This document shows, one piece after another, positions 1-3,675 of a stretch of DNA of 5,078 nt. The notes beneath the pieces are model-generated. The model saw only the letters and a list, made by a program, of their open reading frames with translations. It was not told the DNA's origin and searched no databases. A program made the translations under genes and the position numbers. The stretch comes from an uncultured Flavobacteriia bacterium (GTDB taxonomy: Bacteria; Bacteroidota; Bacteroidia; Flavobacteriales_D; Crocinitomicaceae). Position 1 is the first letter of the stretch. Each line of letters starts with the position of its first letter. The DNA lies in the NCBI GenBank assembly GCA_903930085.1, contig CAIYXD010000265.1:1-5078 (forward strand). Direction: 5' to 3'.

Positions 1-1
1 A

Positions 2-283
2 CGCGCAGATGCCTTGTCGAAGCAGGAAAAAAAGTTGTTTGATCTTATAAATGAAATAGAAGATAATGAAAAAGAATCTTCGTCTGAAATTTCCAATGCT
101 GAAGAAATTGAAATGAAAAACTCCAGCCCAATGGAAGCATCTTTTGAAAGAACAGAAGACATCGCATCAGAAGAATCCGCATCAAAAACGTCTAATTTTC
201 AAGAATTCCGAAGAATCTTTACCTCCAAACTTCAGTTCTCCGAATTTTTGCGTTTTGTAAAAAACGGTTTCAGAATAAAATAA
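2..283 (+). CDS. C-terminal end of an unidentified protein (5' partial)
   Basis: The frame is open from the first complete codon at the left edge, so this is most likely the last 93 residues of a gene that starts outside the window. A TTG at 14 could serve as a start, but nothing supports it. The visible part begins with a charged, helix-prone stretch (KQEKKLFDLINEIEDNEKE). It continues as an acidic, Ser/Glu-rich, low-complexity linker to about residue 65 and ends in a basic, aromatic segment of about 25 residues (NFQEFRRIF, FLRFVKNGFRIK). There are no cysteines, no membrane segment and no motif I can tie to a family, so no function is offered. The stop codon lies 3 bases before the nth start with no room for a promoter, so the two genes are probably co-transcribed. 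Confidence 0.6.
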   Translation, partial: RADALSKQEKKLFDLINEIEDNEKESSSEISNAEEIEMKNSSPMEASFERTEDIASEESASKTSNFQEFRRIFTSKLQFSEFLRFVKNGFRIK

Positions 284-286
284 ACC

Positions 287-931
287 ATGACGAAAAAAGA
301 AAAAGCATTTTACATTCTGACCGAATTAGAAAATCTATACCCGGAAACACCAATTCCCTTGGATCATTCTAATTCGTATACGCTATTGATTTCTGTATTA
401 CTCTCTGCACAATGCACGGATGAACGCGTGAATAGAATTACGCCTGCTTTGTTTAAATTGGCAGATAATCCATTTGATATGGTGAAATTATCCGTGGAAG
501 AAATTCGAGCAATTATTCGTCCGTGCGGTTTATCTCCAAAAAAATCACGGGCAATATTTGAGCTTTCTGGAATTTTAATTGCTAAATATGCTGGTGAAGT
601 TCCCGCGGACATGGCATTATTAGAAGAATTACCTGGCGTTGGACACAAAACTGCCTCCGTTGTTATGGCGCAATCTTTTGGCGTGCCAGCATTTCCGGTA
701 GACACACACATTCACCGTTTGTTAACACGCTGGGGAATAACGGGCGGGAAAAACGTTGTGGAAACAGAAAAAGATGCGAAGAAACTCTTCCCAAAGGAAT
801 TGTGGAACAAACTTCATTTGCAGATTATCTTTTACGGAAGAGAATATTCTCCCGCTAGAAGTCCAAAACTTGAAAAGGATTACATTACCCGAACAATAGG
901 AACGAAAACTGCACTAAAAGAACTCGTTTAA
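287..931 (+). CDS. nth: Endonuclease III (DNA glycosylase/AP lyase), form lacking the Fe-S cysteines
   Basis: Bifunctional base-excision-repair enzyme. The family removes oxidised pyrimidines such as thymine glycol and nicks the resulting abasic site by beta-elimination. The 214 residues match the usual length (E. coli 211). Family marks visible are LLSAQCTD at 38-45, the helix-hairpin-helix LPGVGHKTA at 115-123 with Lys121 in the catalytic lysine position, and PVDTHIHRL at 137-145 with Asp139 as the catalytic aspartate. The C-terminal region that normally binds a [4Fe-4S] cluster (Cys-X6-Cys-X2-Cys-X5-Cys) is present in length, about 184-205. Aligned to E. coli it reads Ser188, Leu195, Asp198 and Ile204 where the cysteines belong, so no cluster can form there. 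The rest looks intact, so I infer a functional cluster-free enzyme rather than a decayed one. The start follows the upstream stop by 3 bases, consistent with one operon. Confidence 0.95.
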   Translation: MTKKEKAFYILTELENLYPETPIPLDHSNSYTLLISVLLSAQCTDERVNRITPALFKLADNPFDMVKLSVEEIRAIIRPCGLSPKKSRAIFELSGILIAKYAGEVPADMALLEELPGVGHKTASVVMAQSFGVPAFPVDTHIHRLLTRWGITGGKNVVETEKDAKKLFPKELWNKLHLQIIFYGREYSPARSPKLEKDYITRTIGTKTALKELV

Positions 932-961
932 AAGGCAATCCAACAAACGATTATGCCTTTT
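930..961. terminator. Possible bidirectional terminator between convergent nth and the LapA-like gene
   Basis: AAAAGGCA (930-937) pairs perfectly with TGCCTTTT (954-961), giving an 8-bp stem with a 16-base loop. The arms end in A and T tracts, so RNA from either strand would have a short U-run at the stem base. It overlaps the nth stop codon and the last codons of the opposing gene. The large loop and short U-run make it weaker than a textbook terminator. Its position exactly at the convergent junction is the main support. Confidence 0.45.
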
Positions 962-1256
962 CTTCCAAGTGCTTCAATTTATCGACCAACTTCTGATTTT
1001 GCTCTTGCAGATGATGTAATTCTTTTTCCTTTTTTCTAGAATTTTGGAAATTAAAGAGATAAGCCAATGCATATCCAACTATTACGGAAATGAGTATCAA
1101 CAGCGTAAGTGGCATCGTGGTTTGCAAGAATAACAAATGAACTTCCTCATCGTTCCAATTCAAAGTTGCAAAAACGACACCTAAAATACCAATGATAATA
1201 CTGATTATAAATTTCACCTTATTCCAAAGTGTAAGTGCTCTCCAATATTCTGACAT
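951..1256 (-). CDS. Small two-helix inner-membrane protein, LapA-domain (DUF1049) type
   Basis: A 101-residue protein with a short polar N-terminus, a first hydrophobic helix at about 14-31, a short loop containing NWNDEEVHLLFLQTTMPL, and a second hydrophobic helix at about 48-70. A highly charged C-terminal tail (74-100, RKKEKELHHLQEQNQKL) is predicted to form a cytoplasmic coiled coil. The pattern of TM helix, N-x-x-(E/P)-V-x-x-x-F-x-x-x-x-x-P-L, TM helix and charged coil is characteristic of the LapA (lipopolysaccharide assembly protein A) domain family. In E. coli, LapA works with LapB in controlling lipopolysaccharide synthesis. In Bacteroidota single-domain members like this one the role is not established, so only the family is claimed. 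It is transcribed alone, convergent to nth, from a candidate promoter at 1277-1284. No LapB-like neighbour is present. Confidence 0.75.
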   Translation of the reverse strand: MSEYWRALTLWNKVKFIISIIIGILGVVFATLNWNDEEVHLLFLQTTMPLTLLILISVIVGYALAYLFNFQNSRKKEKELHHLQEQNQKLVDKLKHLEEKA

Positions 1257-1276
1257 AAAACTTGAATTAATTTAAC

Positions 1277-1284
1277 CGAAGATA
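1277..1284 (-). promoter_or_regulatory. Candidate -7 promoter element for the LapA-like gene
   Basis: On the minus strand this reads TATCTTCG, 7 of 8 matches to the Bacteroidetes -7 consensus TAnnTTTG. It lies 20 bases upstream of the ATG at 1256, giving a short leader as is usual in this phylum. No good TTTG -33 box is found at 17-23 bases; only weak TTTC versions occur at off spacings. The same octamer occurs upstream of yaaA. Confidence 0.45.
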
Positions 1285-1306
1285 AGAAGATTGTGGTGAA
1301 ATCGGA

Positions 1307-1324
1307 ATGAAATATTTCATGAAA
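1307..1324. repeat. Overlapping palindromes in the LapA-like gene/efp intergenic region
   Basis: ATGAAATATTTCAT (1307-1320) is a perfect 14-bp palindrome. It overlaps a second perfect palindrome, TTTCATGAAA (1315-1324). The repeated half-site TGAAA/TTTCA therefore occurs three times within 18 bases. The cluster sits where the -33 region of the minus-strand promoter at 1277-1284 would fall, which is a plausible operator position for a dimeric repressor or activator. AT-rich palindromes of this length occur by chance, so the regulatory role is inference. Confidence 0.35.
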
Positions 1325-1497
1325 AGAATTAAACTTCTTGGATACTTGAACTAAAAATCAATTTCAATGGATAAAAAGGGAAAATAACTGCTTATACAAG
1401 TTGCTGAAAATTTTATTCGGAAGTAAAAAAATGAGCCATTTCCTTGGATTGTTTCGCAAGCGAGTTTCTATTTCACTTTTCAAAAGGTAAAATGTGC

Positions 1498-1505
1498 TAT
1501 ATTTG
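1498..1505 (+). promoter_or_regulatory. efp promoter, -7 element
   Basis: TATATTTG is a perfect match to the Bacteroidetes -7 consensus TAnnTTTG. It lies 19 bases upstream of the efp ATG at 1525. The intervening leader is A-rich and lacks a Shine-Dalgarno sequence, as is typical for the phylum. The -33 box is weak: T-rich sequence TTTCACTTTTC at 1471-1481 covers the expected distance without a clear TTTG. The element also shows that an in-frame ATG at 1444 cannot be the translation start from this transcript. Confidence 0.7.
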
Positions 1506-1524
1506 TAGCGTTAAAAAAATAAAA

Positions 1525-2091
1525 ATGGCAAATACAGCAGATATAAAGAACGGTGTGTGCATTAAGCACAACGATAAATTGTTTCAAATAATCGAATTTC
1601 AGCATGTTAAACCAGGGAAAGGTCCTGCTTTTGTGCGTACAAAAATGCGTCAAATTGAATCCGGAAAAGTAATTGATAATACCTTCTCTGCAGGACATAA
1701 AATTGAAATCGTTCGAATAGAAAATCGCGAATACCAGTACTTGTACCAAGAAGGTTCCGATTATATTTTCATGAACAACGAAACATTCGAGCAAATTAAC
1801 ATTGCTGCAAAAATGATTGACAAGCCAGCTTTCTTGCAAGAAGGAATGATTTGCAACATTTTGTTTCATGCAGAAGAAGAAATGCCGTTGGTTTTGGAAT
1901 TACCGATGTACATTATTTCTGAAGTTACCTACACGGAACCTGGCGTGAAAGGCGATACTGCGACAAATTCTATGAAGCCAGCGACAATTGCAACAGGAGC
2001 AGAGGTTAAAGTTCCCTTGTTCATCGACAACGGAGAAGTAATCAAAATAGATACCCGTACAGGCGTTTATGTGGAAAGAGTGAAAAACTAA
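1525..2091 (+). CDS. efp: Elongation factor P
   Basis: Translation factor that binds between the P and E sites of the ribosome and rescues stalling at consecutive prolines. The ATG at 1525 gives 188 residues, the standard length, beginning MANTADIKNG. The three expected domains are visible: an N-terminal KOW-like domain (about 1-63), an OB domain (about 64-128, with YIFMNNETFEQ) and a C-terminal OB domain (about 129-188) carrying VPLFIDNGEVIKIDTRTG. The exposed loop that reaches the peptidyl-transferase centre reads VKPGKGPAF with Lys32 at the tip. This puts it among lysine-type EF-Ps rather than the arginine type that is rhamnosylated. No modification enzyme (EpmA, EpmB or similar) is encoded nearby. 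The frame stays open upstream to an ATG at 1444, but that would add 27 unrelated residues and lies upstream of the promoter at 1498-1505. The gene appears monocistronic, with its own promoter and a strong terminator at 2119-2145. Confidence 0.97.
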   Translation: MANTADIKNGVCIKHNDKLFQIIEFQHVKPGKGPAFVRTKMRQIESGKVIDNTFSAGHKIEIVRIENREYQYLYQEGSDYIFMNNETFEQINIAAKMIDKPAFLQEGMICNILFHAEEEMPLVLELPMYIISEVTYTEPGVKGDTATNSMKPATIATGAEVKVPLFIDNGEVIKIDTRTGVYVERVKN

Positions 2092-2118
2092 TTCGATTCG
2101 TTCAACCAATACATAGTT

Positions 2119-2145
2119 AGGGATTTCTTGTAAATCCCTTTTTTT
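2119..2145 (+). terminator. Strong intrinsic terminator of efp
   Basis: AGGGATTT (2119-2126) and AAATCCCT (2132-2139) form a perfect 8-bp stem around the 5-base loop CTTGT. The stem is followed at once by TTTTTT (2140-2145). It lies 28 bases after the efp stop. There is no U-run for the other strand, so it acts only in the plus direction. Confidence 0.88.
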
Positions 2146-2174
2146 ATGTCCAATACTTTCACTGAACGAAGCGA

Positions 2175-2196
2175 TACAATGCCTATATACATTGTA
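2175..2196. repeat. Inverted repeat upstream of the DUF2452 gene
   Basis: TACAATG (2175-2181) and CATTGTA (2190-2196) are perfect 7-bp inverted arms around an 8-base AT-rich spacer. The element lies about 100 bases upstream of the DUF2452 start, between the efp terminator and that gene. It has no U-run, so it is not a terminator. It could be a protein-binding site or chance. The rest of the 2146-2294 gap shows no convincing promoter; the best -7 match is TAATTTAG at 2281-2288, only 6 bases before the ATG. Confidence 0.3.
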
Positions 2197-2294
2197 GCAG
2201 AAAATATCGTGGCAAAAAGAAACTTAATGAAGGTGAATGTGAACAATTTACCAGCTACAGTAGTTATATAATAACAAAAGTAATTTAGCATTTC

Positions 2295-2759
2295 ATGAAC
2301 AAAGATTTCATCAACCCAATTGATCCGGATAAAATTTCAGAAAATCCAGGAACTTTAGCGTATCCGCACCACGCTGGAAGCGCTTTAGTAAAACCAGAAG
2401 ATCAAGGAAAAATTAAGGGTCGCGCCTTATCTGCAATGGAACACCAAACAGATATGCAATTAGGTCAAATCTATGAGCAAATGCAATTACTTGCGGAACA
2501 GGCGAAAAAGCTGAACGACAGAAAACAAATTTCAGAGTTTATTTATACTGCAGAAATGCGGTTTGAACCATTGATAAACCACCAATACCATTTGTACCAA
2601 AAAGAAAACGGAGCGTATTTACTTTCGTTAATTGGACCTAGCCAGTGGGGAAGATCTAAGAATAATTTTACGTTCTGTGCATCGGTAAAATTGCTTGCCG
2701 ATCACACGTGGGATATTATCGAGAAAAACGAAGATTTCATGAAGCAGCAAGCGGACTAA
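2295..2759 (+). CDS. DUF2452 domain protein (C1orf50-like family), function unknown
   Basis: A 154-residue soluble protein with no signal peptide or membrane segment. I recognise the DUF2452 layout. An N-terminal NPIDPDKISENPGTLAYPHH segment (7-26) is followed by a conserved VKPEDQGKIKGRALSAM stretch (32-48). Next comes an amphipathic helix, QLGQIYEQMQLLAEQAKKL (55-73). A C-terminal core has YHLYQKENGAYLLSLIGPSQWG (98-119) and VKLLADHTWDI (131-141). The same core (helix with LLxEQAKK, then YHLY.(R/K).(N/D)G..x.S.I.P..WG and L.AD.(T/S)W) is, from memory, found in animal C1orf50 proteins, so the domain is shared between Bacteroidota and eukaryotes. No biochemical role is known to me, and no catalytic motif stands out. 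The gene stands alone in its orientation, downstream of the efp terminator and convergent to yaaA, so its context does not suggest a pathway. Confidence 0.85.
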   Translation: MNKDFINPIDPDKISENPGTLAYPHHAGSALVKPEDQGKIKGRALSAMEHQTDMQLGQIYEQMQLLAEQAKKLNDRKQISEFIYTAEMRFEPLINHQYHLYQKENGAYLLSLIGPSQWGRSKNNFTFCASVKLLADHTWDIIEKNEDFMKQQAD

Positions 2760-2776
2760 ACAGATCAAACCGCTTT
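2749..2776. terminator. Weak hairpin between convergent DUF2452 gene and yaaA
   Basis: AAGCGG (2749-2754) pairs with CCGCTT (2770-2775), a 6-bp GC-containing stem with a 15-base loop. It is followed by TCTAATTC rather than a clean T-run. It covers the stop codon of the DUF2452 gene in the 30-base gap before the yaaA stop. The location suggests a shared terminator, but the structure is weak. Confidence 0.3.
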
Positions 2777-2789
2777 CTAATTCAAATTC

Positions 2790-3554
2790 TTACCGAACAA
2801 ATACCCATTCATTTTCTGTAGATTGATTACTATCGAAAGAATAGCCATCTACTGTATATAATTTTAGTTCTTCCGGATCTTGAATTTTATTTACAATGCA
2901 ATACCGAGCCATTGCGCCCCTTGCATGTTTTGCATACATCATCACGATTTTATATTCCCCATTTTTGAATTCTTTGAAAACTGGCGTAATAATAGTTGAT
3001 TTGAATATTTTTTTATCTAAAGCTTTGAAATATTCTGCAGAAGCTAAATTTATAAGCACTTCCTTTTCGGACATGTTGTTATTTAGATATGTAGCAATCT
3101 TCTTTCCCCAGAATGCGTAAAGATTTTTGTATTTAGAAGAAATATTCCACTTTGTTCCCATTTCCAATCGGTATGGAAAAATTAAATCCATTGGTTTCAA
3201 AACACCATATAAACCGGACAAAATATAAACCGATTCTTGCATGTTCTGGCTTTGCTCCTCGGTCAACGAACGCGCGTCCAAGCCTTTATAAACTTCTCCG
3301 TTAAATGCCAAAACAGCAGGAATAATTTCATCCGTTGGTTGTTCTGGTAATACCCAGTTTTTGTAGCGTAAATAATTCAATTCCGCCAAATCCGTCGAAA
3401 TATCCATCATTTCTTGCAGTTTTTTTACTGAAAATTTGCGCAGCTTTTTAACCAAAATGGAACTTTCAGGTAAAAATGGTGACACCGAAAATTCTTTCAG
3501 CTGGACATTTTTAATGGTGTCGATAGATTTTGCGGGAGAAAGAATTAGCTTCAT
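2790..3554 (-). CDS. yaaA: Peroxide stress protein YaaA (DUF328/UPF0246 family)
   Basis: Cytoplasmic protein that in E. coli is induced by OxyR and limits damage during hydrogen peroxide stress by keeping intracellular unincorporated iron low; its molecular activity is not fully settled. At 254 residues it matches the family length (E. coli 258). Conserved blocks appear in order: the SPAKS start motif (6-10), STDLAELNYLRY (53-64), AFNGEVYKGLDA (83-94), LSGLYGVLKPMDLIFPYRLE (112-131) with MGT at 132-134, INLASAEYF (168-176), YAKHARGAMARYCI (207-220) and the C-terminal GYSFD (237-241) to VFVR. Every family hallmark is intact, so the protein should be functional. The ATG at 3554 begins directly with the SPAK motif, which fixes the start. 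It is a single-gene unit with a recognisable promoter at 3569-3601. No OxyR or PerR box was identified. Confidence 0.95.
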   Translation of the reverse strand: MKLILSPAKSIDTIKNVQLKEFSVSPFLPESSILVKKLRKFSVKKLQEMMDISTDLAELNYLRYKNWVLPEQPTDEIIPAVLAFNGEVYKGLDARSLTEEQSQNMQESVYILSGLYGVLKPMDLIFPYRLEMGTKWNISSKYKNLYAFWGKKIATYLNNNMSEKEVLINLASAEYFKALDKKIFKSTIITPVFKEFKNGEYKIVMMYAKHARGAMARYCIVNKIQDPEELKLYTVDGYSFDSNQSTENEWVFVR

Positions 3555-3568
3555 GGTTTTTGTTTTTA

Positions 3569-3601
3569 CGAAGATAACTAATGTAAAAGATTATTCCCAA
3601 A
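3569..3601 (-). promoter_or_regulatory. Candidate yaaA promoter (-33 and -7 boxes)
   Basis: Read on the minus strand, TTTG (plus positions 3598-3601) is separated by 21 bases from TATCTTCG (3569-3576). The latter has 7 of 8 matches to TAnnTTTG. The spacing is within the 17-23 range known for Bacteroidetes promoters. The -7 box lies 14 bases before the yaaA ATG, so the leader would be very short and A-rich. Confidence 0.6.
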
Positions 3602-3609
3602 AAAGACTT

Positions 3610-3639
3610 TTTGATTAATCGTTCGCATGAATATATTTT
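3610..3639 (+). promoter_or_regulatory. Candidate promoter of the secreted-protein gene
   Basis: TTTG (3610-3613), an 18-base spacer and TATATTTT (3632-3639, 7 of 8 to TAnnTTTG) form a Bacteroidetes-type promoter. It ends 24 bases before the first ATG at 3664. A second, closer -7-like octamer TAAATTAG (3643-3650) has no matching -33 box and is less likely. The -33 box faces that of the yaaA promoter across 8 bases. Confidence 0.5.
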
Positions 3640-3657
3640 AATTAAATTAGTGGCTCT

Positions 3658-3675
3658 AAAACTATGAAAACTATG
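3658..3675 (+). repeat. Tandem 9-bp repeat duplicating the start codon of the secreted-protein gene
   Basis: AAAACTATG occurs twice back to back (3658-3666 and 3667-3675). Each copy ends in an in-frame ATG preceded by the same A-rich context, producing the N-terminus MKTMKK. Either ATG leaves an intact signal peptide. Confidence 0.8.

Noticed and set aside
364..711. Antisense open frame of 115 codons opposite nth
   Set aside because: It lies wholly inside the well-supported nth gene on the other strand, with no family resemblance and no promoter. It is a shadow frame.
1431..1490. A 19-codon frame (ATG 1431 to TAA 1488) before the efp promoter, considered as a leader peptide
   Set aside because: It lies upstream of the efp promoter box, so it is not on the efp transcript. 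It is short enough to be chance.
1480..2109. Two antisense open frames opposite efp (1480-1869 and 1900-2109)
   Set aside because: Both are embedded in the conserved efp gene and show Cys/Phe/His-rich composition typical of reverse-frame artefacts.
2158..2172. Resemblance of the CACTGAACGAAGC region to an intergenic repeat (CACTGAGCGAAGTCGAAGTG-like) that I recall from Bacteroidota genomes
   Set aside because: Only about 11 of 12 bases match at one end, the rest diverges, and no second copy exists in the window.
2281..2288. TAATTTAG as a -7 box for the DUF2452 gene
   Set aside because: It has 7 of 8 matches, but no -33 box at a valid distance, and it is only 6 bases from the ATG. That would make the transcript almost leaderless.
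2088..2291. Minus-strand 67-codon hydrophobic frame between efp and the DUF2452 gene
   Set aside because: It runs through the efp terminator and into the efp stop codon, starts next to the DUF2452 gene and has no promoter. Its hydrophobicity reflects AT-rich sequence.
3436..3618. Plus-strand 60-codon frame across the 5' end of yaaA and the divergent promoter region
   Set aside because: It is opposite the conserved YaaA N-terminus and covers both promoters. It has no recognisable content.
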